Below are positions 55,159-63,670 of a DNA stretch of 64,000 nt, in pieces. The number at the start of each line of letters is the position of its first letter. Positions within the stretch are counted from its first letter, which is position 1. This DNA comes from Thiodiazotropha sp040791665 (GTDB lineage Bacteria; Pseudomonadota; Gammaproteobacteria; Chromatiales; Chromatiaceae), in contig JBFNNX010000009.1 of NCBI GenBank assembly GCA_040791665.1, positions 62,001-126,000 on the forward strand, given 5' to 3'. Both the position numbers and the translations under genes were made by a program. A model generated the notes under the pieces. It worked only from the letters and a program-made list of their open reading frames with translations. It made no database searches and was not told the DNA's origin.

Positions 55159-56022
55159 ATGAGTGCAATTATGAATAAAAAAGAGTCACTCGATAAAGAA
55201 GTATTGCATGGTGCTATCCGGATTGAAGATGTTGTTAAAGTTTATGACCCTGAAGGAGCAGCGGTTGTTGCTGTCGATCATTGCAGCCTGAATGTTCCCG
55301 CCGGTGAGATATGCATGATAGTTGGTCCTTCAGGTTGCGGAAAGACCACTCTTTTGAATGCTATTGCAGGGTTCCACAGTATAACTTCTGGCAGTATTTA
55401 TCTTGATAACGAACTTTTATGTGGTCCTGATAAGCCCAAGGCAGATCCAGGTGCGGACCGCGTTGTTGTTTTTCAGAACGGGGCGCTATTTCCTTGGAAA
55501 ACTAATTTGGACAATGTTGCATTTGGGCCATTGATGCAGGGAGAAACGAGCAAGAAAGAAATCTACGACAAAGCATACAGCATGATGGCAGATGCGGGAC
55601 TTAGTGGTTCTGAACATAGTTATCCTGGCGAGATATCATCTGGCCTGCGTCGCCGAGTAGAGATCGTTAGAGCCTTGATGAACGATCCGAAGATACTTTT
55701 ATTTGATGAGCCTTACCGTGCACTAGACTCCCTTACCAAGTCGGTTATGCATGAGGCTTTGTTGGAAATATATTATAAGAACAAAGTAACTGTTTTTTTT
55801 ATTACACATGACTTGGAAGAGGCGATATTCCTAGGTCATCGATTAATCATTATGACATCTAGACCTTGCAAGCCAAAGAAGATTGTCGAGGTAGACATCC
55901 CGCATCCACGCGATTACAGCGTACTCACGAGTCCACGCTTCCACGAAATAATGGCTGAAACAAAAGCCCTTGTCACTGAAGAGGCTATGAAGTCATTCGA
56001 AGCTGGTGAGAAGGAGGGATAG
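55159..56022 (+). CDS. ABC ATPase 1 of the msm importer, degenerate signature
   Basis: 287 residues. Walker A GPSGCGKTT, Q-loop VFQNGALFPW, Walker B ILLFDEP and H-loop FITHDLEEA are normal. The signature, usually LSGGQ, reads ISSGLRRR, which should weaken or abolish ATP contact from this subunit. Begins one base after the permease stop. Pairs with ATPase 2 (56861), which has the opposite defect. Confidence 0.82.
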   Translation: MSAIMNKKESLDKEVLHGAIRIEDVVKVYDPEGAAVVAVDHCSLNVPAGEICMIVGPSGCGKTTLLNAIAGFHSITSGSIYLDNELLCGPDKPKADPGADRVVVFQNGALFPWKTNLDNVAFGPLMQGETSKKEIYDKAYSMMADAGLSGSEHSYPGEISSGLRRRVEIVRALMNDPKILLFDEPYRALDSLTKSVMHEALLEIYYKNKVTVFFITHDLEEAIFLGHRLIIMTSRPCKPKKIVEVDIPHPRDYSVLTSPRFHEIMAETKALVTEEAMKSFEAGEKEG

Positions 56023-56027
56023 CAGAA

Positions 56028-56849
56028 ATGACCCTGAATGATTTAAAGAAGAAACTGAACTCTCGTGCCACCCTGCGCGCCACAATAGCGATTATCTCAT
56101 TTGTATTGCTTTGGGAATTTGGTGCACGTTCAAAGGAGTTACTCGGTTTTGCTCTGCCATGGGTGGGTCTTGTTCCAGCCCCAAGTGCAGTATTTACAGC
56201 CTGGGGTGGCTTGCTTGGTGACATAAGCTATTGGTCCAGTTGGTATCTCAGCACATATCGTGTTCTGATTGGTTTTTTTGCAGCAATGTTAATAGGTATT
56301 CCCTTTGGTTTGTTGATGGCGGTAAATAAAACATTTAATGGTATCGCTTTCCCATCATTTGAAGTGCTACGCCCGATTCCACCCTTGGCCTGGGTCCCTG
56401 CATCCATCATATTCTGGCCATCACAGGAAATGTCAATTGCATTTGTTACTTTTCTCGGTGCTTTTTATACGATTGTAATTAATGTACTGGGTGGAGCAAA
56501 ATCTATTGATACCCGCTATTTTCAAGCTGCGCAATCAATGGGTGCCTCGCAATGGGATATTTTTCGTCGCATTGTATTACCTGCAACACTGCCCTCAATT
56601 GTTGTTGGATCGGCAGTTGGCATGGGAATAACCTGGGAAGTTGTGGTCGCTGCCGAAATGATTTCTGGTGGTGGCGGATCCGGTGGCGCAGGTGGAGGAC
56701 TTGGCTTTTTTATATGGAATTCCTATGTAGGCGGATCATACGAACAAATTGTTGTTGGAATGTTGAGTATTGGTATTGCTGGATATATCAGCAGTGAAGC
56801 CTTACGAAAAATTGGTACTTATTTTACTCCCTGGCTGAAAACACGGTAA
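56028..56849 (+). CDS. ABC permease 2 of the msm importer
   Basis: 273 residues, about six membrane helices, SsuC/TauC-type coupling region (AAQSMGASQWDIFRRIVLPATLP). A glycine-rich run (GGGGSGGAGGGLGF) precedes a late helix. 5 bp after ATPase 1. With the CNB-fused permease it would make a heterodimeric membrane part. Confidence 0.82.
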   Translation: MTLNDLKKKLNSRATLRATIAIISFVLLWEFGARSKELLGFALPWVGLVPAPSAVFTAWGGLLGDISYWSSWYLSTYRVLIGFFAAMLIGIPFGLLMAVNKTFNGIAFPSFEVLRPIPPLAWVPASIIFWPSQEMSIAFVTFLGAFYTIVINVLGGAKSIDTRYFQAAQSMGASQWDIFRRIVLPATLPSIVVGSAVGMGITWEVVVAAEMISGGGGSGGAGGGLGFFIWNSYVGGSYEQIVVGMLSIGIAGYISSEALRKIGTYFTPWLKTR

Positions 56850-56860
56850 GGGTATGAATC

Positions 56861-57748
56861 GTGACATACACTCAACTTGAAAGTATTCCTATGACTAACT
56901 CAAATACATTAACTAATGGCAGTGAAATCGTAGCAAGCAAGATCAGCAAGATATATGGTACCGGACCATATGCAAAAACTGTTGTTAAAGATTGCTCGTT
57001 TACTATTGAAAAGAACAAACTGACAGTGATGATAGGTCCGTCAGGATGTGGGAAAAGCACATTAATACAAATGATAGCAGGCTTTGAAAGTCCAACCACC
57101 GGCACAATAATGATGAATAAGAAAGAATTGTCTGGTCCAGGTAAGGATCGTTTGGTTCTGTTTCAAGAATCCGCTTTGTTTCCGTGGATGACAACATTTG
57201 AAAACATCATGTATGGACCAAAGACACGCGGTGAGAATACGACTGAAGCTATTGATGCAGCAAATCATCTACTCGATAAGGTAGGCTTGACAGCGTTCCG
57301 TGATAAATACCCTACACAACTTTCCGGGGGTATGCAGCGACGTGCAGAGCTGGCACGAGCAATGATCAATAAGCCTGAAATAATGATTTTGGATGAACCG
57401 TTTCGTGGCTTGGATTGCATGTCAAAGGAGTTGATGTGGGAGTATTACGCAGGACTCTATGAAGAAACTAGAGATACAAACTTCTTCATTACGACCGATA
57501 TTGATGAAGCTATTTTTCTTGCCGACCGCCTGCTTATCATGAGAAATCTTCCTACTAGTACACGCGCGGTTATTGATGTAGACATTCCAAGACCACGTAC
57601 AATCGGTGACCTTGCAAATAACGCACGAGCTAATGAGATAAAAATTGAAGTTATGAAAATTCTACATGATGAAGCAATGAAATCGTTTTCAGGCGGGAGT
57701 AAAGCAGCAGCGGATTTCCTGGATGCCTACTCAAAACGTGCGTCCTAA
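56861..57748 (+). CDS. ABC ATPase 2 of the msm importer, H-loop His missing
   Basis: 295 residues from GTG 56861; ATG 56891 is an alternative. Walker A GPSGCGKST, Q-loop LFQESALFPW, signature LSGGMQRR and Walker B IMILDEP are normal. The switch His is replaced by Thr (FITTDIDEA). Its intact signature can complete the site of ATPase 1, giving one working and one degenerate site. 12 bp after permease 2. Confidence 0.82.
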   Translation: MTYTQLESIPMTNSNTLTNGSEIVASKISKIYGTGPYAKTVVKDCSFTIEKNKLTVMIGPSGCGKSTLIQMIAGFESPTTGTIMMNKKELSGPGKDRLVLFQESALFPWMTTFENIMYGPKTRGENTTEAIDAANHLLDKVGLTAFRDKYPTQLSGGMQRRAELARAMINKPEIMILDEPFRGLDCMSKELMWEYYAGLYEETRDTNFFITTDIDEAIFLADRLLIMRNLPTSTRAVIDVDIPRPRTIGDLANNARANEIKIEVMKILHDEAMKSFSGGSKAAADFLDAYSKRAS

Positions 57749-57777
57749 TCTAAATGATGGCTAAATTGTCTGTTTGA

Positions 57778-57999
57778 ATGAATCTAATTGACATGAGTGA
57801 TTTGTTGCTAAGTCGCACTACGGTTATTGGTCTTGCCGTCATAGGCGGCGTTGTATCTGTACTTGCTACATGGTGCCGATCTCGAGGTGTGATATCCGAA
57901 AACAGCATCAAATGGCTTAACACAGCAGCTTATACATTTATGTTTGTAAGTATCATCCTGTTCATTAGTGCAGGTTTACTTGGCACAGGAGAAACATGA
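57778..57999 (+). CDS. Small two-helix membrane protein, unknown
   Basis: 73 residues (or 68 from the next ATG). Two predicted membrane helices (TTVIGLAVIGGVVSVLA and AAYTFMFVSIILFISAGLL) joined by a basic loop with one Cys. Not recognised. It follows ATPase 2 by 30 bp on the same strand, so perhaps an importer accessory. Confidence 0.5.
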   Translation: MNLIDMSDLLLSRTTVIGLAVIGGVVSVLATWCRSRGVISENSIKWLNTAAYTFMFVSIILFISAGLLGTGET

Positions 58000-58228
58000 T
58001 ATCGACTTAACCGATATGTCTCTGCTATCTAATATCGAAGTATGATTGAGTACGGAGCTTTGGCACTACTGAAACAGGCAATTGTCGGTGTTTCAAAGAT
58101 TGTTGCGAGCTGATCCATCCGTGATGTTGCGTTTTTAAAAACACTTCAATTATCAGTAATAAACACCATTTGCTACTGCGGATAGAATATTTCAGACCAA
58201 ACAACCTAAATCGAGGAGTTTTAGCATT

Positions 58229-59137
58229 ATGAGAACTAGAGTAATTGATATGCGTAGCAGGCCCTCATTCCTGCACGATTTTTATGGGGCTACACCAGGT
58301 ACAAACGATTATGAAGTCGTTAAATGGCTGAATCGAAAAGTTGGCTCAAAAGATGATGAGCACTTTATTCGTTCAAACAGCGTTACAGGATTCATCGAGG
58401 AGATCCGTGAAAACGGCATTACTGAATCTGTAGTCATAGGCCGGGATACCCCAGGCATCCAGCACTCAAATGATGAAATTTATAAACTAACCTTCGGGCA
58501 CAAGGAGCTTGTTGGTCTTGGATCAGTGGACCCACTCAGAGTAGGCATTAAAGCTGCGACTATTGAAGTTGATCGCGCAGTTAACAAGCTTGGAATGAAA
58601 GGGATTAATCTAGAGCCTGGTTATGGTAGTGAACCCATGCGGGCAGATGATCGTAGATTGTATCCGATCTACGATACTTGCGATCAGTTGAATGTACCTG
58701 TCTCCATCATGTCTGGACCTACATCTCCCAGCCTCGAAATGACAAATCCAGAATCAATATTTAAGATTGCAAGTGAGTTCCCGAATCTATCAATCATTTG
58801 CTATCATGGATTTTATCCTTATGTGAATGAAATCATAGGAGCCGCATTTCGATATGAGAATATCTGTATATCTGCTGATATGTATATTTTTTGTCCGGGA
58901 GGTAGTCTTTACGTCGAAGCCGCAAACGGCTTCATGAAGGAACAGCTATTATTTGGTAGCTCATATCCTTTCAGAGCAATGGGACAATCAATAGAAGACT
59001 ACCAACAGCTTGGTTTCAAAGATGACGTTATTGATTACGTGTTATATAAAAATGCACAGCGAATTCTAAAGTTACCCGATTCTCCAGCGATATCCAGGTC
59101 AAAATCAAGAAAGAAAAAGGTTAGCAAACGCAAGTAG
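58229..59137 (+). CDS. Amidohydrolase-2 fold protein lacking standard metal ligands
   Basis: 302 residues, GAGGAG before ATG. TIM-barrel blocks of the amidohydrolase-2 family are visible (GVGSVDPLR, GMKGINLEPGYG, YPIYDTCDQLNVPVSIMSG, NLSIICYHGFYPYVNEI). The N-terminal HxH is RSR (VIDMRSRP) and the late Asp of GSDYP is Ser (GSSYPFRAM), so two metal sites are gone. It may be non-catalytic or metal-free. The C-terminus is strongly basic. Role in the msm cluster unknown. Confidence 0.7.
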   Translation: MRTRVIDMRSRPSFLHDFYGATPGTNDYEVVKWLNRKVGSKDDEHFIRSNSVTGFIEEIRENGITESVVIGRDTPGIQHSNDEIYKLTFGHKELVGLGSVDPLRVGIKAATIEVDRAVNKLGMKGINLEPGYGSEPMRADDRRLYPIYDTCDQLNVPVSIMSGPTSPSLEMTNPESIFKIASEFPNLSIICYHGFYPYVNEIIGAAFRYENICISADMYIFCPGGSLYVEAANGFMKEQLLFGSSYPFRAMGQSIEDYQQLGFKDDVIDYVLYKNAQRILKLPDSPAISRSKSRKKKVSKRK

Positions 59138-59323
59138 CGTTCACTTATTTTTTTATGATTCTTTGTATAGTCGAAATGCTGCTGGTTTCACATTTTCATC
59201 CACCCCATCACAAATACTAACCGCCATTTGGAGCAATCTTAAGGCGGTTGTTTTTGATAGGTATTTCTTGACCGTACAGATAAGTCAACAATCTACAGCT
59301 GAATATGAGCTTTAATCTAGAGA

Positions 59324-60070
59324 CTAAGTTACCTTTATAATCCTATTCAGCAACAGTATACCAACTAGAATCAAGAGCAATGCTATATATTTTTTTAGTT
59401 TGGTGACTGGTAATAAATGAATCGCCCAAGCACCTGTTATTGCACCGATTCCAAGACATAAGGCAAGTGTTAAGCTTAACTGGAAATTAATATGTCCATG
59501 AATATAGTTACCTACAGTCGCCATCAATGATATAGGAATCTGAATGACTTGTGATAAACCTATTGCAGTAAGGACGGGTACACCGTGCCATATTAAAATA
59601 GGCATTAACAATAGCGGCCCACCGGTTCCTGTTAATGAAGAACCAATGGCGGCGATAAATCCATGAAAATACAATGCATTACCTGCATCATTCTGTTGTG
59701 GCTCGATTACGGATCCTTTTATTAATAACGCGTCTATGCCGCTGTAGATAATCAGCAAAGCAATACTGACCTCAATTAACTGTGCAGAAAATATAGGTAA
59801 AAGATAAGCTCCAATATAAGCGCCTGGTAAAGCACCTATGCAGACATTTAACGCCAAATTCCAATTGATTGTTCCATGCTGTGAGAAAATAATTGTACCT
59901 ACCACCCCAGTAACCATAAAACTCAACATACAAGCTGGAATTACATCATGCAGTTCAAATCCACCGAGGTATTTAAGTGATGGAACGAGTAAAACACCAC
60001 CAATTCCCACACCCCCAATCAGTATTCCGACTATCAGGACAACTACCGCTAATGTTGGAGTGAGAAACAT
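59324..60070 (-). CDS. TauE/SafE-family sulfite/sulfonate exporter
   Basis: 248 residues, about seven to eight membrane helices, with the twin family repeats (GIGGVGIGGVLLVPSL near the start and GSSLTGTGGPLLLMPIL in the middle). TauE/SafE proteins export sulfite or sulfonates. Convergent to the msm block and next to the MITE. Export of sulfite from methanesulfonate oxidation is the natural inference. Confidence 0.8.
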   Translation of the reverse strand: MFLTPTLAVVVLIVGILIGGVGIGGVLLVPSLKYLGGFELHDVIPACMLSFMVTGVVGTIIFSQHGTINWNLALNVCIGALPGAYIGAYLLPIFSAQLIEVSIALLIIYSGIDALLIKGSVIEPQQNDAGNALYFHGFIAAIGSSLTGTGGPLLLMPILIWHGVPVLTAIGLSQVIQIPISLMATVGNYIHGHINFQLSLTLALCLGIGAITGAWAIHLLPVTKLKKYIALLLILVGILLLNRIIKVT

Positions 60071-60167
60071 GGTTTTAAAAAATAATCATTAATGAATACT
60101 TGTAGTTTGATGCAAGTAAATCATGAATGGATATAAGTGTACAATATTGATTGTTTACAGATTACCT

Positions 60168-60434
60168 AGGGCCTGTTAACACTAATCCAATTGGCCCTGT
60201 TGTACCTGAAAAAGCGCCAATCAAGGCGTGAGGAGAGAGGTTTGGTGATGCCAAATGAACGACGAACAACGCCGAGTGGCGCTTTTTCCAACGCAACCCG
60301 AAGGGCTGGGGCTATTTTTCCGCCCAGCGGCGTTATCATTCGCTCATGTAGCGTAACTACACCTCGCTCATTCTGCCTTGCTGGGCGAAAAAATAGTCCC
60401 CGCAGGGCCGATTGGATTAGTGTTAACAGACCCT
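60168..60434. mobile_element. MITE-like non-autonomous element, 267 bp, 31-bp inverted ends
   Basis: Ends are inverted repeats with two differences: AGGGCCTGTTAACACTAA...GGCCCT at 60168-60198 and its reverse complement at 60404-60434, flanked on both sides by CTAG (either target duplication or part of the repeat). Two nested inverted repeats lie inside: AAAAAGCGCC/GGCGCTTTTT and a longer one around CGCCCAGC/GCTGGGCG with A/T arms. No transposase is encoded. Solo ends occur at 44317 and, degraded, at 3529. Confidence 0.8.
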
Positions 60435-60843
60435 AGAGTTGGTTACATATTTTGCTTCCACCCAATTAACGATTTCTTTATATATATCGTCAATTGACAA
60501 GATCCCCTCATCAATACAACACCAATGTTTATTTTTAATTATAGGTATTACACAAGCTATCATGGATACACATAGGTCACACTCTCGATAGAGTGTTACG
60601 TAACGAATTTTACCGTTTTTGATAATTTGAAAACTCTGAAATAGAATCATGATGTAACTGACAAGGTGTTGTGTGAATACACGATTTCCTCCATCTAACC
60701 CATTTTAGATTTTAGAAAAGTGATGAAACATTGTTTATATATCTCCCTGAAGGCAGCACCTATTTCATTTTGATGACTTTCAAGAGAGACACGATTAACA
60801 ACACTTCTTAACCAAGATTCAATTGCTACTTTGAGATTCCGTT
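60435..60843. other. Intergenic region between MITE and aminotransferase
   Basis: About 400 bp. A minus-strand open frame (60423-60650, 75 codons) ends inside the MITE end and has no recognisable domain; it may be a gene tail cut by the insertion, but this is weak. No promoter for the aminotransferase could be named. Confidence 0.3.
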
Positions 60844-62067
60844 ATGCCGACACCTGAAATGAATGATTTTAACCGTATTAAACGTTTACCACCATACGTT
60901 TTCAGTATTGTTAACGAATTGAAGGCGGCAGCGCGCGCTCGGGGTGAAGATATAATTGATTTCGGTATGGGTAACCCCGACCAGCCAACCCCTCAACATA
61001 TTGTGGACAAGTTGACAGAGGCAGCACAACGTGATGATACGCATCGCTACTCAATGTCTAACGGCATTCCGAGACTGCGCAGAGCAATCTGTGACTGGTA
61101 TAAGCGACGCTATACAGTAAGTTTGGACCCTGAAACCCAGGCTATCGTTACCATCGGATCGAAAGAGGGCTTGTCACACTTGGCATTGGCCTGTGTCGGT
61201 CCTGGTGATTCAGTATTAGTACCAAATCCTTCGTACCCTATTCACCCGTACGGTTTCATCATCGCTGGTGCCGATGTGCGTCATGTCCCGATGCAGAGCG
61301 AAGAGGGTTTTTTTTCCGCCTTGCAGAGTGCTATCCATCAGTCCTGGCCCCGTCCGAAAATGCTGGTATTGAGCTTTCCGTCGAACCCGACTGCGCAGTG
61401 TGTTGATTTAACGTTTTTTGAGGAGATAATCGCCACTGCCCGAGATCACAACATCTGGGTGGTTCATGATCTGGCCTATGCTGATATCGTCTTCGATGGT
61501 CACAAGGTACCATCGATCTTGCAGGTACCAGGTGCTGATGAGATTGCTGTTGAATTCTTTTCTTTGTCTAAGAGCTACAACATGCCAGGCTGGCGTGTGG
61601 GATTTATGTGTGGTAACCAGATATTGGTAAGTGCTCTTGCTCGTATGAAATCTTACCTCGACTATGGCATGTTTACACCAATCCAAATTGCTGCTATTAC
61701 TGCGCTGGATGGGCCTCAAAAATGTGTCAACGATATTCGTGACATGTATCAGCGACGCCGTGATGTACTGTGTGATGGTCTTACTGATGCAGGTTGGCCG
61801 ATTGAACGACCCAAAGCAACCATGTTCGTATGGGCAAGAATTCCTGAAGCTTATCGAAACATGGGTTCACTGGAGTTCGCCAAAAAATTGATCCGTGATG
61901 CCAAGGTAGCTGTTTCACCTGGCATTGGTTTCGGAGAATTTGGAAATGATCATGTGCGATTTGGCCTGATTGAAAATGAGCATCGTATTCGCCAGGCGGT
62001 TCGTGGTATTAAAGAAATGTTACGTAAGGATGGTATGAATCAAGTTGAGACTATGCACAAATCGTAA
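60844..62067 (+). CDS. alaC: PLP-dependent aminotransferase, AlaC-like
   Basis: 407 residues of fold type I. PLP Lys in SLSKSYNMPGWRVGF, with FPSNPTAQ, HDLAYADIVFDG and a C-terminal Arg in VRFGLIENEHRIRQA. Close in style to glutamate-pyruvate aminotransferases (AlaC). A role beside the C1 genes is not obvious; it might feed a serine or alanine step. Substrate call is by family. Confidence 0.8.
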   Translation: MPTPEMNDFNRIKRLPPYVFSIVNELKAAARARGEDIIDFGMGNPDQPTPQHIVDKLTEAAQRDDTHRYSMSNGIPRLRRAICDWYKRRYTVSLDPETQAIVTIGSKEGLSHLALACVGPGDSVLVPNPSYPIHPYGFIIAGADVRHVPMQSEEGFFSALQSAIHQSWPRPKMLVLSFPSNPTAQCVDLTFFEEIIATARDHNIWVVHDLAYADIVFDGHKVPSILQVPGADEIAVEFFSLSKSYNMPGWRVGFMCGNQILVSALARMKSYLDYGMFTPIQIAAITALDGPQKCVNDIRDMYQRRRDVLCDGLTDAGWPIERPKATMFVWARIPEAYRNMGSLEFAKKLIRDAKVAVSPGIGFGEFGNDHVRFGLIENEHRIRQAVRGIKEMLRKDGMNQVETMHKS

Positions 62068-62454
62068 GCTTGCTTCAAATGCCATTAGTTTCATCAATGA
62101 TAGTAAATCATGACATGTGACATCTGAACTGTATTAGATATTTGCACCCTACACTTTCATTTGGATAGGGTTTCTCTTCCCCCCCATATTGGTTTTTTTT
62201 GACTGCTGAGTAGAGTACACATCGTATATCTACTCACGATTAATTATCCTGTCCACTGACAGCATCATATTTTATATGAGTAGTAGCAAGTGTTTTCTGC
62301 TGAGAATACGCCACATGACTATGCGTTAATCGCATATTGTATGCCAAAGATTGTCATGAGTTCGTTTAATGCATGTGACATGGTGACACGTTTCAGGTGC
62401 AGATAGCGACTATATTTGCCATGGAAAATCATGGATACCAGAGGTTATTAAAAC
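62068..62454. other. Long leader region upstream of the fae promoter
   Basis: About 390 bp, AT-rich, probably carrying enhancer sites for the sigma54 promoter at 62455. No gene seen. I could not single out an enhancer repeat by eye. Confidence 0.35.
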
Positions 62455-62470
62455 AGGCATGGGAGTTGCA
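62455..62470 (+). promoter_or_regulatory. Putative sigma54 (-24/-12) promoter of fae
   Basis: AGGCATGGGAGTTGCA keeps GG and GC at correct spacing, the CATG block and the TTGCA box; only the first T of the consensus differs. It lies 175 bp before the fae ATG. The activator at 44558-46498 is the likely partner. Confidence 0.65.
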
Positions 62471-62644
62471 ATGATTACGGCATGCGACGGCGATTTTGTT
62501 TGTCGCTCGCCTTATTTAAAACCGTTTGCAACTACAGACGGAACTTTCGACCTGGGAAACCTGGGATAGCCCACGGCACATCTGGCCAACCATAGCCGAT
62601 GGACCGTATTTGACAACTAGCCAATAACTCGTAGGAGATCTTAA

Positions 62645-63157
62645 ATGGCAATAATTAATAATACCCTGGTAGGTGAATCGCTGGTAGGTGATGGAAATGA
62701 AGTTGCTCACATTGATCTGATCATTGGTCCGCGCGGCTCTGCGGCTGAGATTGCCTTCTGCAACGGCCTGGTAAACAATAAAGATGGGTTTACATCATTA
62801 TTGGCAGTGGTTGCTCCAAACCTGGCGTGTAAACCGAATACCTTGATGTTCAACAAAGTAACGATTAAGGGCGCTACCCAGGCAGTTCAGATGTTTGGTC
62901 CTGCTCAGCGCGGTGTAGCCATGGCGGTTGCCGATTGTGTTGAAGACGGTACCATTCCTGCTGATGAAGCAGAAAATCTCTTCATCTGTGTTGGTGTATT
63001 CATCCACTGGGAGGCCAGTGATAACGCCAAGATTCAAGACTACAACTATGAAGCAACAAAACAATCGATCAAACGTGCCATTGCTGGTAAACCAACCGCA
63101 GCAGAGGTGGTACTAGACAAAGAGAGTAGCGAACATCCTTTTGCGGCTCACGCATAA
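62645..63157 (+). CDS. fae: Formaldehyde-activating enzyme
   Basis: 170 residues, full length. Family blocks GDGNEVAHIDLIIGPRG, LLAVVAPNLACKPNTLMFNKVTIK, and FGPAQRGVAMAVADCVEDG are intact. Fae condenses formaldehyde with tetrahydromethanopterin, the entry to the H4MPT oxidation pathway. TAGGAG before ATG. Its place beside the methanesulfonate genes matches the formaldehyde those enzymes release. Confidence 0.93.
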   Translation: MAIINNTLVGESLVGDGNEVAHIDLIIGPRGSAAEIAFCNGLVNNKDGFTSLLAVVAPNLACKPNTLMFNKVTIKGATQAVQMFGPAQRGVAMAVADCVEDGTIPADEAENLFICVGVFIHWEASDNAKIQDYNYEATKQSIKRAIAGKPTAAEVVLDKESSEHPFAAHA

Positions 63158-63165
63158 GCTTTCCA

Positions 63166-63189
63166 GGTAAGGCCTTACGGGGCCTTGCC
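63166..63189. terminator. Hairpin after fae
   Basis: GGTAAGGCC pairs with GGCCTTGCC (one G-T pair) around a 6-base loop, 8 bp past the stop. No strong T-run follows, so termination is probable but not certain. Confidence 0.5.
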
Positions 63190-63286
63190 ACATCCCATAC
63201 GGGCGATCTGTAAATGAAGTATTTTGAACGCTACGACTGCACTAGCCTAGCATCTCAACACTGAGACGATTAACTCTCCGAGTAAC

Positions 63287-63670
63287 TTGTTACGGGATAA
63301 AGTGAACAGATTAATTATTTTACTGACAATAGATGCAAGTAACAAACCATATTGGTCAACGCCAGAACCGCTGTCTTTGCACGATTATAGACAGCGTCTG
63401 GCCTCATTGAGAGAACAGCAGAAAAAGCTTGGATATAGAGTATCGTCTTCAATGCGTACAGCCGCAATTTCGCAGAGACTCATAGCATCGGTATGCGCCA
63501 GGGATAACCTCGCAGGAATCGAGCGGCTAGTCATGCCGGTTGCTGAGGCATCAATGCATGCAATTAGAAATTCCAGGTCAATGCAAAACCTGTATGCCAT
63601 GAGTAGGTTTCCGCATTGGTGTGACCACCGCCAGAAAGACTGCCCGTACCGTAATCACGATCCTCTTTGA
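63287..63670 (+). CDS. Doubtful hypothetical protein overlapping the barrel gene
   Basis: 127 codons, basic, no recognised domain. The last third lies antisense to the outer-membrane gene ending at 63564, so at most the first part could be real. No good ribosome site. Listed because it is the only open frame in the 400-bp gap after fae. Confidence 0.2.
   Translation: MLRDKVNRLIILLTIDASNKPYWSTPEPLSLHDYRQRLASLREQQKKLGYRVSSSMRTAAISQRLIASVCARDNLAGIERLVMPVAEASMHAIRNSRSMQNLYAMSRFPHWCDHRQKDCPYRNHDPL

Noticed and set aside
58061..58076. TGGCAC followed by AAAC before the amidohydrolase-like gene
   Set aside because: The -12 box lacks the invariant GC, so it is not a sigma54 promoter.
60423..60650. 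75-codon minus-strand frame touching the MITE end
   Set aside because: No family features or ribosome site; at best a gene remnant.
62471..62569. 32-codon frame between the sigma54 element and fae
   Set aside because: It begins before the transcription start predicted from the -12 element, so it would not be translated from that message.
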